Part shown: piece after piece, positions 15,412 to 24,171 of the stretch | Layout: each line of letters opens with the position of its first letter | Numbering within the stretch: the stretch's first letter is position 1 | Source: Clostridia bacterium | GTDB taxonomy: Bacteria > Bacillota > Clostridia > Christensenellales > Aristaeellaceae | Length of the DNA: 64,000 nucleotides | Direction of reading: 5' to 3' | Assembly: GCA_017395065.1 (NCBI GenBank) | Contig: JAFPWH010000051.1 | Coordinates: 124,001 to 188,000, forward strand | Notes under the pieces: generated by a model | The model's database searches: none | What the model was told of the DNA's origin: nothing | The model's input: only the letters and a program-made list of their open reading frames with translations | Made by a program: the position numbers and the translations under genes

Positions 15412-17436
15412 GTGGCACTCAAACGGGACAAGGCTGCCCCGCCCACCGGCGGAATCAGGCGCGCGGCGCTGTACCTTTCGATCGTATTCGCGCTTTTGCT
15501 GATCGCGTCCTGCGCGCTCAACATCTACGCGCGGGGGCAGACCGACATCTTCCGCATGGTCGAGTACGGCAAGAGCCTGCAAAACAACCGCATCCTCGTA
15601 TCTTCCGACCTGAACATGGTGTTTCTGGGCACGTACCACAACACCGTGCTGGCGTTCGACGCAAACGAAAAGCAGGTATGGTCGAGCGACATCGGCGGCG
15701 CCATCGAGGCCATGCGCTACGATCCGCAAAGGCAGTGGCTCATCATCGGCTCGCAGAACCGAAACGTCTACATCTTCGACGCCGCAAGCGGCGAAAACAT
15801 CGCGACCTACCCCGTAAACGGCAAGGTCTACGATCTGGATTACCATCAGGAGACCGGGCGTCTGCTGGTCTCGGCCAACGTGAACGCCAGCAGCCACACG
15901 CTGTACATACTGGACATCGAGACGGGCGAGCCCCTCATGACCGCAAAGCTCAAGCAGGTGGCGCGCAACGCCCGTTTCAGCAAGGACTACAACCACATCT
16001 TTTACGGAGACGCGCGCGGGCGCGTCATAAAGATGGACCTGAATGGCGAGACCGTCGCTTCCGCCAAGGCGACGACCGAGGTCAGGGCCGTTGCCGTAGT
16101 CCACAAGACGGGCGACGTCATGGTGCTGGACACCCTCGGCAACCTGTTCAGATTCGACGAGGATTTAAATCAGCTCTACACCCTCAAGCTCGTGGGCGAG
16201 GGCAGGGCCGTCGGCGTATCGGACGACGGGCGCTGGGTCGCCGTCGGCACGCGCGAAGGCGACATCTATATATTGAACGAACGGGGAGAAGTGCAGTTCA
16301 CCGACCGGCACAGCTACGACGTGACGCAGATCTATTTCGGCGAGGACGTGAGCTACGCCGTCACGCTGTCCCCCGAGCTGTTCGAGTTTTCCACCAAAAA
16401 GCTGGACAACATCAACACCATGTCTCTTCTGAGCACGGTGACGCTCTGGACCTCCCTTGGGCTAATCGTGCTGCTGGCTTCTTCCCTGATCATGACATTC
16501 CCGCGCAGCAGGGCCAAGGGCAGGCGCTTTTTCGAGGCGCTGTACCACCACAGAGTGGCCTACCTCATGCTTTTGCCCTCGATCGCGCTGATTCTGATAT
16601 TCAACTATTACAACGTGTTCCAGGCGTTCTATTACGCCTTTACCGACTGGAGTCAGGCCACGCGCACGATGCGCGAGATCAACTTTATCGGCTTTGACAA
16701 CTTCGTCAAGATCTTCAACGAGGGCTACTTCCTGCTGGGCGTCAAAAACCTGCTGATCATGATGGCCGCCTCGTTCCTCAAGCTTTTGACGGTCCCGCTG
16801 CTGCTTGCGGAGCTGGTGTTCGCGATGCGAACCGGCAGCGGCGAAAGCAGCCGCCGGCGCTACTGGTTCAGGCTCCTTCTGGTCATGCCGATGGTGGTGC
16901 CGGGCGTCGTATCCACGCTGATGTGGAAAAACATCTACGACCCCAACATCGGCGCGCTGAACACGCTTTTGGACACGGTGGGGCTTGGCAGCTGGAAGCA
17001 CTCGTGGCTGGGCAACCCGGACACGGCGCTTGGCGCAATCATCTGCATGGGCTTTCCCTGGGTCAACAGCTTTGCGTTCCTCGTATATTACGGCGGCCTT
17101 ATCAACATTCCCGCAGACCTGTTCGAGGCGGCCAGGGTGGACGGCAGTACGCCCGTATGGAACTTTTTCCACATCCATCTGCCCCTCATTTCCCCGCAGC
17201 TCAAGATGCTTATCATCACGACGTTCATCGGTTCCGTACAGGATTACGGCGGCGTATACCTGCTCACGCAGGGCGGCCCCGGCACGGCCACCTACGTGCC
17301 CGGCCTCGAACTGTACTACGCGGCCACCAAATTCGGCCTGTACGGCTACGCCTGCGCGATGGGTCTGATCATGTTCGTGGTCATACTGATCGGCTCGCTC
17401 ATCAACCTGCGCATGAAGACGCAGGAGCTCAACTGA
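15412..17436 (+). CDS. MalF-type sugar permease with an N-terminal extracytoplasmic beta-propeller
   Basis: 674 residues from GTG at 15412 (AAGGAG 10 nt upstream). Residues 1-17 are basic and cytoplasmic; TM1 is about 18-40. Residues 45-332 form a WD40/PQQ-like beta-propeller with about six repeats of the type 'VFLGTYHNTVLAFDANEK', 'IIGSQNRNVYIFDAASGE', 'FYGDARGRVIKMDLNGE', 'VAVGTREGDIYILNERGE'. TM2 is about 340-363, then a basic loop (PRSRAKGRR), then a complete MalF-type permease (about 378-674) with the EAA loop FEAARVDGSTPVWNFFHIHL. The positive-inside rule places the propeller outside. Ordinary MalF homologues are about 300 residues and have no propeller. The propeller may dock the binding protein or sense ligand (inference). 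Partner permease: 17454-18323. Confidence 0.9.
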   Translation: MALKRDKAAPPTGGIRRAALYLSIVFALLLIASCALNIYARGQTDIFRMVEYGKSLQNNRILVSSDLNMVFLGTYHNTVLAFDANEKQVWSSDIGGAIEAMRYDPQRQWLIIGSQNRNVYIFDAASGENIATYPVNGKVYDLDYHQETGRLLVSANVNASSHTLYILDIETGEPLMTAKLKQVARNARFSKDYNHIFYGDARGRVIKMDLNGETVASAKATTEVRAVAVVHKTGDVMVLDTLGNLFRFDEDLNQLYTLKLVGEGRAVGVSDDGRWVAVGTREGDIYILNERGEVQFTDRHSYDVTQIYFGEDVSYAVTLSPELFEFSTKKLDNINTMSLLSTVTLWTSLGLIVLLASSLIMTFPRSRAKGRRFFEALYHHRVAYLMLLPSIALILIFNYYNVFQAFYYAFTDWSQATRTMREINFIGFDNFVKIFNEGYFLLGVKNLLIMMAASFLKLLTVPLLLAELVFAMRTGSGESSRRRYWFRLLLVMPMVVPGVVSTLMWKNIYDPNIGALNTLLDTVGLGSWKHSWLGNPDTALGAIICMGFPWVNSFAFLVYYGGLINIPADLFEAARVDGSTPVWNFFHIHLPLISPQLKMLIITTFIGSVQDYGGVYLLTQGGPGTATYVPGLELYYAATKFGLYGYACAMGLIMFVVILIGSLINLRMKTQELN

Positions 17437-17453
17437 GAAGGAGGCGCTGACAA

Positions 17454-18323
17454 ATGACGGAAAGAAGCCTTCGCGCAGACCGCATGCACACGCGGCGCAA
17501 GGTGCGCCAGATCTCGTTTCAGTCCGGTATCACCTTCGTCACCGTGATCTTCGTGCTGCTGGCGTTCATACCGATTTTTCTGATGCTGTTTCTTTCATTA
17601 AAGAATCAGTCGCAATTCTACGCGAACCTCTGGGCGATTCCCAATCCCCCGCAGTGGAAAAACTATGACGCGGCCTGGAACCAGCTGATCCGCAACATGC
17701 TCAACTCCGTCGCGACGGTCAGCGTGGGCACGCTTTTGATCGTCTCGCTCTCGGCGATGAGCGGCTACGTGTTCGCCCGCCTCGAGTTCCCGCTGAAAAA
17801 CTTCCTGTTCATGCTGATGCTTGCGCTGATGATGGTGCCGGGCGTGCTCACGCTGACGCCTTCGTTCAAGCTGATCCAGCGCCTCGGCCTCAAAAATACC
17901 TGGTGGGCGCTGTGGCTGCCCTGGGCCTCGGGCGGGCAGGTCATGGGCATGTACCTGTGCAGGACGTTTATTTCCGGCCAGCCGGCCTCGCTGTTCGAAT
18001 CGGCGAGGATCGACGGCGCGACCGAGTTCAAGGCGTTCTTCTACATCGCCATCCCCCTGGCCAAGCCGATCCTCGCGACCCTCGTGGTCATGAACATGAT
18101 CAGCCTCTACGGAGACTTTATCTGGCCCCTGCTGGTCATCGAGTCCAACACGCGCCAGGTGATCTCCGTGGCGATACAGACCTATTCCTCCTCGACCGGC
18201 ATGACGGATTACGGCGCGATGATCGCCGGCTTCGTCATGGCCACTGTGCCGCTGCTGATCATGTTCATGTTCAGCTCGCGCCTCTACATCGAGGGCATCA
18301 CATCCGGCGCCGTAAAGGCGTAA
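17454..18323 (+). CDS. MalG-type sugar ABC permease
   Basis: 289 residues, six membrane spans (first about 22-44). The EAA loop that contacts the ATPase is FESARIDGATEFKAFFYIAI at about 180-199. It forms the heterodimeric channel with the propeller-MalF fusion at 15412-17436, 17 nt upstream. AAGGAGG precedes the ATG at 17454. No ATPase gene is in the operon; a shared MsmK/UgpC-type ATPase encoded elsewhere must energise it, as is usual for these importers in Firmicutes. Confidence 0.92.
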   Translation: MTERSLRADRMHTRRKVRQISFQSGITFVTVIFVLLAFIPIFLMLFLSLKNQSQFYANLWAIPNPPQWKNYDAAWNQLIRNMLNSVATVSVGTLLIVSLSAMSGYVFARLEFPLKNFLFMLMLALMMVPGVLTLTPSFKLIQRLGLKNTWWALWLPWASGGQVMGMYLCRTFISGQPASLFESARIDGATEFKAFFYIAIPLAKPILATLVVMNMISLYGDFIWPLLVIESNTRQVISVAIQTYSSSTGMTDYGAMIAGFVMATVPLLIMFMFSSRLYIEGITSGAVKA

Positions 18324-18351
18324 GCGTTTGATAAAGGAGGATGCAAAGCGC

Positions 18352-19296
18352 ATGAAATGGCCGTTTCTCAGCATGGCGCGCAGACTCGAAAGACTGGCGC
18401 CGCCCGCGCGTTTCCCCGTCGACATGGTTTTAGATACGGACACCTACAACGAGGTGGACGACCAGTTTGCCCTGTGCTACAGCCTTTTGTCGCCCGACCG
18501 CGTGAACCTTCGGGCCGTCTACGCGGCCCCGTATCTGAACAATCGCTCGGTAAGCCCCGAGGACGGCATGCTCAAAAGCTACGACGAGATCGTGCGGCTG
18601 CTGGGCAAGGCGGGCGCGAAGGCAGACGGGCTGGTGTTCAGGGGCTCGCGCAATTACCTACGAGACGAAAACACGCCCGTGGAAAGCGAGGCCGCCCGCG
18701 ACCTGATCGCCCGCGCGATGGCCCGTCCCGACGATAAGCCGCTGTACGTTGCCGCCATCGCCTGCATCACCGACGTCGCTTCCGCGCTCCTGATGGAGCC
18801 GGAACTGGTAAACAAGATCGTGGTCGTATGGCTGGCGGGGCACGAATTCAGCTGGCCGGACACCCGCGAATTCAACATGATGCAGGACAACGCCGCCTCG
18901 CGCGTCGTTCTCGACAGCGGCGTTCCCCTCGTGCTCGTGCCCTGCATGGGCGTGGCCTCGCACATGCTGTCCACCGTGTACGAGCTGGACGCCTGCATCG
19001 GCGGCAAAAACGCGCTGTGCGACGCGCTGTGCGAGCTGTTCAAGGCCTATTCGGGCGATCATTACGGCTGGGCCAAGGAGATCTGGGATATTTCGGCCGT
19101 CGCCTGGGTCATGCACCCGGAATGGGCGCCCACCGAGCTCGTGCCCGCGCCCTGGCTTTCGACGGCCGACCGCTACAGCTTCGACAACAGCCGCCACCTC
19201 ATCCGCGTCGTGCGGCGTCTGGACCGCACGCGGATCTTCCGCGACATGTTCACGCGCCTGTCCGACGCGGAGAACATCATAAAGACGATGCGCTGA
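18352..19296 (+). CDS. Nucleoside-hydrolase-like (IUNH superfamily) enzyme in a sugar importer operon
   Basis: 314 residues from the ATG at 18352, which follows AAGGAGG at 18334-18340; a TTG at 18328 overlaps that site and is rejected. The N-terminal metal motif is VLDTDTYNEVDDQFAL (Asp28, Asp30, Asp36, Asp37), two residues longer than the classical DTDPGIDDA form. Other family-like segments are YVAAIACITDVASALL and EFNMMQDNAASRVVLDSGVPLVLVP in part, the latter matching the conserved AEFN..DP.AA region with the Pro lost. Classical members cleave the N-glycosidic bond of nucleosides. This one may hydrolyse a different glycoside brought in by the importer; that is inference. Last gene of the operon, ending at the terminator 19318-19344. 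Confidence 0.75.
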   Translation: MKWPFLSMARRLERLAPPARFPVDMVLDTDTYNEVDDQFALCYSLLSPDRVNLRAVYAAPYLNNRSVSPEDGMLKSYDEIVRLLGKAGAKADGLVFRGSRNYLRDENTPVESEAARDLIARAMARPDDKPLYVAAIACITDVASALLMEPELVNKIVVVWLAGHEFSWPDTREFNMMQDNAASRVVLDSGVPLVLVPCMGVASHMLSTVYELDACIGGKNALCDALCELFKAYSGDHYGWAKEIWDISAVAWVMHPEWAPTELVPAPWLSTADRYSFDNSRHLIRVVRRLDRTRIFRDMFTRLSDAENIIKTMR

Positions 19297-19317
19297 GAAC
19301 ATTCCGTAAGACAGCGC

Positions 19318-19344
19318 AAAGCGCCGGTCGCTTACCGGCGCTTT
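19318..19344. terminator. Bidirectional terminator
   Basis: AAAGCGCCGGT (19318-19328) pairs perfectly with ACCGGCGCTTT (19334-19344) around a 5-nt loop. It closes the plus operon ending at 19296 and the minus operon ending at 19361. Confidence 0.85.
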
Positions 19345-19360
19345 ACTTTGTTTACGCGCT

Positions 19361-21784
19361 TTACAGGCTGATCGCCCTGAGTTTTTGGTCGACGGCCTGC
19401 CTGTCCTTTTCATTTACTCCGTGCAGGCTGTCCGCGAGCGGATAGACGGGCGCTTCGCTCTCGGGCTCCGTGATGTGCTTATAGAGCGCGGGGAACTCGT
19501 TTTCGATGAGCTTTGCGGCGTTTTCGTCGGCCAGCAGGTCGCAGACCAGGCTGCTCACCGAGTAGGGATGCAGGTAGTCGCGCTCGGGCACGTACTGCCA
19601 GGTGTATTCGCCCGCACCGACGGTGAAAATAGCGTTTTCGGCCTTCGAGGGCAGTTCGACGTCGGCCGTGCAGCCTTCGGGAACGAGCGCCCTGACCGTC
19701 AGGCTGCCGTCCTGTTCGATCTGCCAGCTGAGAGCCCAGTCGCCGGACGCGGAGGCGTATCGGATGCGCGCGTGTTTGAGCCGCCCGTCGGGATGGGGCG
19801 CGAGCACGGCCTTTTTCCAGCCGGGCGCGGCGTTTCTCAAGCCGATGATGCGCGAATAGATCGCCTCGCACACAGAGCCGTAGGCGTAGTGGTTCAAGCT
19901 GTTCATGCCCGTTCCAGAAATGCTTCCGTCGGGGTTCAAACTGTTCCAGCGCTCCCAGATCGTCGTCGCGCCCAGAGATATGCAGTACAGCCAGCCGGGG
20001 AAGGTCTTTCTGAGCAGCATGCGGTAGGCCTGCTCCTCCATGCCGCGGTCGAACAGCACGGGCAGCATCAGCGGCGTCCCGGTGAAGCCGGACTTGATGG
20101 CGTAAAAGTCCCGCCTGAAGCGGCGCTTTAAGCCCTCGAGCAGCTTTTCGTCGTTTCGGCTCAGGCCGAAATTCAGCGCGAGCACATAGGCCGTCTGCGT
20201 GTCCACGGCGAGCCTGCCGGCGGGCGTCACGTATTCGTCCAGCAGCGCCTGTTTCACTTCCTTTGCGAGGGAGGCGTACTTTTCGGCCTCGGCGCCAAAG
20301 CCAAGTATTTTCGCGGCCTTCGATGCGATCGACAGCGAATTCATATAATACACGCCCTGAATGAACGCGCTCTCCGTGCCGCCGAAGACGCTCTGGGAGG
20401 TCAGGCCGTCCTGCGCGACCCAGTCGCCGAAGGTGAAGGTGGTGTATTTCGTGTGGGTAAAGCCCTCTTTTTCGTCCAGCGCGATCAGGTATTCCACGTA
20501 GTCCCTGATCATCGGCCAGTTTTCGCGCAGTAGCTCGCTGTCGCCGTAGAACGTGTACACGTTCCAGGGCACGATGGTGCCCGCGTCCGCCCACACCGCG
20601 CCGCCGTGCACGCCCGCGCCCTTGAGGCTGGGCGAATAGGGCGGGATGTCGCCGCCGCAGTAGGTGACCTGGTCGTATCGCATGTCCTTCATGAACTTGC
20701 GGTAGAAGTCCTTGCAGTCCATGTTGTAGCAGGCGGTGTTTACGAACACCTGCGTGTCTGCGGTCCAGCCGAGGCGCTCGTCGCGCTGCGGACAGTCGGT
20801 GGGCACGTCCACGAAATTGCTCTGCTGCCCCCAGAAGGCGTTGTGCAGAAGCTGGTTGATGCCGGCGTGGCCGGTCTCGGCCTCGACGGTCACTTTCAGG
20901 TCGGAGGACAGGGCAAGGGCCGTAAAGTCCTTCGGGTCGACCTTTTCAAGCCCCTCGACCTTTACGTAGCGGAAGCCGTAGAACGTGAAGAAGGGCTCGA
21001 TCTCTCTTATCTCGCCGTCCGATACGTAGTTGTACTCCGCCTTGGCCGAGCGCAGGTTGTCGCGGTAGAAGCAATCGTTTTGCAGCACTTCGCCAAAGAG
21101 CAGGCGTACCTTCGCGCCCCTGGGCGCGCGGTTTACGAAGCGCACGATGCCCGCCATGTTCTGCTTGAAATCGAGGATGCGCTCGTTTTTCGGCGACACG
21201 ATGAGCTCCGGATTAAAGCGCGCGCGGATGCGCACGGGCGGGGAGAACTGCTCCGTGAGGTTCCACTTCGCGTCGGCTGCGCGGCAGGGGATCTTCTCCC
21301 CGCGCGGCAGCGTGTCGTCGCGGCTTTCGCCGTCGTAGATGTCCGTAAACGTGACGGGAGACTGTTCGGCCTGCCAGCTTTCGTCGGTTTCGATCTCACG
21401 AAGCGCGCCCTGCGCGTCCTCGATCGTGAGTTTTGCCGCCGCCATCAGCTCGCTGCCCCATTTTTTCATGCTGTTCGGGCCGAGGCCGATGCGCCCGGAA
21501 TACCAGCCGTCGCCGAGGTATATCTCGATCAGGTTCTCCGCTTTGATCAGCTTCGTCACGTCGTAGGTCTGGTAGCGCACATAGGCGTCGTAGTCGTTGT
21601 AGCCGGGGGTCAGGTAGTCTTCGCCCACGCGCGTACCGTTCAGGTACGCCCTGTATACGCCAAGGCCCGTGACGCGCAGGCAGGCCTTCGCCGCCTCTCC
21701 CTCGTACGCGAAGCGCTTCGTGAGCACGGGCAGGCGTATCTCCCTGCACGGGGTTATGAATTTCAATTCCTTATTGTTTTCCAT
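19361..21784 (-). CDS. Alpha-L-rhamnosidase, GH78
   Basis: 807 residues from the ATG at 21784 (AAAGGTG 11 nt upstream); a GTG at 21796 overlaps the upstream stop as GTGA and is the alternative. An N-terminal beta-sandwich (residues about 20-130, with GLGVYRAYLNGTRVGEDYL and LGDGWYSGRIG) precedes the (alpha/alpha)6 catalytic domain. The hallmark VPTDCPQRDERLGWTAD carries the general acid Glu; SLNHYAYGSVCEAIY carries the general base Glu; a C-terminal beta domain ends the protein. It releases terminal alpha-L-rhamnose from oligosaccharides such as pectic rhamnogalacturonan fragments or plant glycosides. There is no signal peptide, so it is cytoplasmic. The upstream MFS gene probably imports its substrate. 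Confidence 0.93.
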   Translation of the reverse strand: MENNKELKFITPCREIRLPVLTKRFAYEGEAAKACLRVTGLGVYRAYLNGTRVGEDYLTPGYNDYDAYVRYQTYDVTKLIKAENLIEIYLGDGWYSGRIGLGPNSMKKWGSELMAAAKLTIEDAQGALREIETDESWQAEQSPVTFTDIYDGESRDDTLPRGEKIPCRAADAKWNLTEQFSPPVRIRARFNPELIVSPKNERILDFKQNMAGIVRFVNRAPRGAKVRLLFGEVLQNDCFYRDNLRSAKAEYNYVSDGEIREIEPFFTFYGFRYVKVEGLEKVDPKDFTALALSSDLKVTVEAETGHAGINQLLHNAFWGQQSNFVDVPTDCPQRDERLGWTADTQVFVNTACYNMDCKDFYRKFMKDMRYDQVTYCGGDIPPYSPSLKGAGVHGGAVWADAGTIVPWNVYTFYGDSELLRENWPMIRDYVEYLIALDEKEGFTHTKYTTFTFGDWVAQDGLTSQSVFGGTESAFIQGVYYMNSLSIASKAAKILGFGAEAEKYASLAKEVKQALLDEYVTPAGRLAVDTQTAYVLALNFGLSRNDEKLLEGLKRRFRRDFYAIKSGFTGTPLMLPVLFDRGMEEQAYRMLLRKTFPGWLYCISLGATTIWERWNSLNPDGSISGTGMNSLNHYAYGSVCEAIYSRIIGLRNAAPGWKKAVLAPHPDGRLKHARIRYASASGDWALSWQIEQDGSLTVRALVPEGCTADVELPSKAENAIFTVGAGEYTWQYVPERDYLHPYSVSSLVCDLLADENAAKLIENEFPALYKHITEPESEAPVYPLADSLHGVNEKDRQAVDQKLRAISL

Positions 21785-21792
21785 TTGCCGAG

Positions 21793-23199
21793 TCACACCT
21801 TTCTTATATGCTTTCTTATAAACTTTCTGAAACGCTTATCCGTGCCGAGCCCGCTATAGGCTTCGATCGAACGCAGTTCGTCGTCCGAGGTGAAGGATTT
21901 CCAGCCGAAATAGCACATGACGCCCATGACGGCCAGCAGCGCCGCCCGGATCAGGCAGGTAAACTGCACCATGTAGATCTGAAGCCCCAGCACGTTCATC
22001 GGCACGTCCGCGTGCAGCGAGACGATCCACGTGCCCAGCACCATACCGGCCAGCGCGCAGAGGTTCGCGCCCACCGAGTAGAACGATATGTAGGCCGTGG
22101 AGTCCTCGTTGGGCAGGTTCATGTAGAGTATGTTTGCGTAGGACAGGTTGAAGCCCACGTTGATTATGTTCTGCCACAGGCTCACCGGCACGTATAAGAA
22201 CGAGGTCTTGCTCGTCATGAAGAAGTACACGAATTCGGTCGGCAAAAACAACAGATTGCACAGGCCGAAGGTCTTGACCCAGGAGTATTTTCTCAGCACC
22301 TTGCGCCAGTATTTGGAGGTGAGGGTCAGTATGACCGTGTACATGACCGACATCAGGTTGATCAGCGTGTAGGAGTAGTGCATGTGGTTCAGAAGGTGAT
22401 AACTCCAGGTGCCGTTGTTGATGTTGCAGATGAAGTTCCAAAAGAACATCAGCAGCATGCACATCAGGAATTTTTTGCAGCGGAAGGGCTTGGTGAAGAT
22501 GTCGCTTATGCGGAGCTTTCGCGTCTCTTCATAGGGGTATTCCTTCGCGCGGGACTGGGCCGTCACGTCGATCAGAACCAGCACGAACGCGAAGTATCTC
22601 AGGGCCAGTATGATCGTGTTCTGGTGGCTTGAGCCGGAGACCGCGTCGGTGATCAGGCCGCTGGTCAGCAGCACAAGGCTCGACATGATCGACGAGAACA
22701 TCTGGTTCAGATAGATGTATCTCGTGCGGCGCTCGTTGTCCTTGGGATAGAAATTGTAAAACCAAACGGTGATGCCGGGCGAAAACAGCGCGTATTCGGC
22801 ATACGCCGCAAAGAGAATGATAATGAACCACATCAGCCGCTTGTCCGGGTCGTGCACGAACAGGGGCATCAGCGTGGTCGCGATGATGTACAGCCCGTAG
22901 AACAGAAGCTTGCTTAAGAGCATCACGCGCTTTCGCTTCTGAAAGCGCCTGAGCACGAAGGGAGAAAACAGTGCAAAGCACCCGCCGATGTAGGGGATGA
23001 ACGACACGATGCCCACGCCCGTGATGGATATGCCGTACATCGACAGAAAGCCCGTATAGAAAATGCCGGTGATGAACACGTTGTAAAACGCGGTCATCAG
23101 GCTGCTGACCAGGCTGACCAGCCTGCCCTTGGCGTGCTCCTCGCGGGGACTGTAGATATCCGCAAGCAAAGGCTTCAAATCGGAAATCAGTTTGCGCAT
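21793..23199 (-). CDS. Major facilitator superfamily transporter
   Basis: 468 residues with 12 predicted membrane spans. Start at ATG 23199 is set by GGGGAGG 8 nt upstream; a longer frame to 23241 has no ribosome site. MFS traits include the RRFQKRKR loop after TM2 and PKDNERRTRYIYLNQMFSSI between TM4 and TM5. The stop overlaps a possible GTG start of the rhamnosidase, so the two are co-translated. By context it takes up rhamnosides or rhamnose-containing oligosaccharides; the sequence alone does not give the substrate. The 180 bp upstream contain a 5'-leader hairpin (23250-23291) and a TACAAT -10-like box. Confidence 0.85.
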   Translation of the reverse strand: MRKLISDLKPLLADIYSPREEHAKGRLVSLVSSLMTAFYNVFITGIFYTGFLSMYGISITGVGIVSFIPYIGGCFALFSPFVLRRFQKRKRVMLLSKLLFYGLYIIATTLMPLFVHDPDKRLMWFIIILFAAYAEYALFSPGITVWFYNFYPKDNERRTRYIYLNQMFSSIMSSLVLLTSGLITDAVSGSSHQNTIILALRYFAFVLVLIDVTAQSRAKEYPYEETRKLRISDIFTKPFRCKKFLMCMLLMFFWNFICNINNGTWSYHLLNHMHYSYTLINLMSVMYTVILTLTSKYWRKVLRKYSWVKTFGLCNLLFLPTEFVYFFMTSKTSFLYVPVSLWQNIINVGFNLSYANILYMNLPNEDSTAYISFYSVGANLCALAGMVLGTWIVSLHADVPMNVLGLQIYMVQFTCLIRAALLAVMGVMCYFGWKSFTSDDELRSIEAYSGLGTDKRFRKFIRKHIRKV

Positions 23200-23249
23200 A
23201 AGCCCATCCTCCCCATAAACGGCGCCGACGGAACGCTTCAAGCAAATAA

Positions 23250-23291
23250 AGAGCAGGATTCGGCAAACCCGGCCTGCCTGAGCCCTGCTCT
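23250..23291 (-). promoter_or_regulatory. Leader hairpin of the MFS-rhamnosidase operon
   Basis: AGAGCAGG (23250-23257) is the exact complement of CCTGCTCT (23284-23291). On the minus strand it follows a TACAAT-like -10 box (23292-23297) immediately, so the RNA would begin with the hairpin and continue into TTTATTT, resembling a weak attenuator or a 5'-end stabiliser. Confidence 0.45.
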
Positions 23292-23381
23292 ATTGTATCA
23301 CAAACGTTCAAAAACCGACACCTGCGCACACAAATATAACATGAAGTTATTGTTGCCCGGGTATGCGGGAACGTGCCCTTT

Positions 23382-24041
23382 TTACACGATGCCGCTCGTT
23401 TCCGAAGTCTGTATGCTGTTCATGCGGGCGTAGCTGCCGCCCAGAGCCACCAGCTCCGCGTGTGTGCCGCTTTCGGTCACACGACCCTCCTCGATGACGA
23501 GGATGCGGTCCGCGCCGCGGATGGCGGACAGGCGGTGGGCGATCGCGACGATGGTGCATTTTCCCGCGATGGAGCTGATCGCCTTCTGGATCTGCCGCTC
23601 CGTTTCCACGTCCACCGAGGCGGTTGCTTCGTCCAGGATGATGATCGGCGATTTTCTCAGGATCGCGCGGGCGATTGCGACGCGCTGCTTCCGGCCGCCG
23701 CTCAGGCGCAGTCCCCTTTCGCCCACCTGCGTGTCGTACCCGTCCGGCATGGCTTGGATGTCGTCGTGGATGTTCGCGGCTTTGGCCGCGCGGACGATGT
23801 CCTCCATGTCCGCCTGCGGCACGGCGTAGCCGATGTTTTCGGCGATCGTGCCGTTGAAGAGGAAGGTGTCCTGCAATACGGGCGAAATGTTCTTTCGAAG
23901 GCTTTCGAGCGTCACGGTGTCGGGTTTGTCTTTGATTTCCTCCGGCGCGTCGAGGATGGCCATCACGCGCCCGGCGCCCGCCATGGACTGCTGCATGTTC
24001 TCAAGCAGGTTCGCAAGGCACGTGACCGGCCCGTAAAACAA
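23382..24041 (-). pseudogene. Remnant of an ABC exporter (MsbA/LmrA type) lacking membrane domain and Walker A
   Basis: The readable frame (219 residues) starts abruptly inside the last membrane helix (LFYGPVTCLANLLENMQQSM), preceded by an in-frame stop, so the ~300-residue membrane domain is gone. In the ATPase domain the text jumps from APEEIKDKPDT directly to VTLESLRKNISPVLQDTFLF. About 75 residues containing the Walker A P-loop are missing in frame. The Q-loop (VLQDTFLF), a signature altered to LSGGRKQR, Walker B (IIILDEATASVD) and the switch His (IAHRLS) remain. It cannot bind ATP normally. No intact exporter partner is adjacent. Confidence 0.85.
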
Positions 24042-24113
24042 GCCTGCTTTAAGTCAATACCGGGCGAAGGTTATTTTTTTGTTTGTTTACGCCCGGGCGG
24101 CTCTTTTGCGCGC

Positions 24114-24149
24114 AAAAAAGGGGCGCGCGGCTTTTTCCCCGCGCACCCC
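24114..24149 (-). terminator. Terminator of the PutP gene
   Basis: On the minus strand GGGGTGCGCGG (24149-24139) pairs with CCGCGCGCCCC (24130-24120), followed by six T (24119-24114). It lies 22 bp after the stop at 24172. Confidence 0.85.
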
Positions 24150-24171
24150 CTGCTTAAGCATGCTTGTCAAA

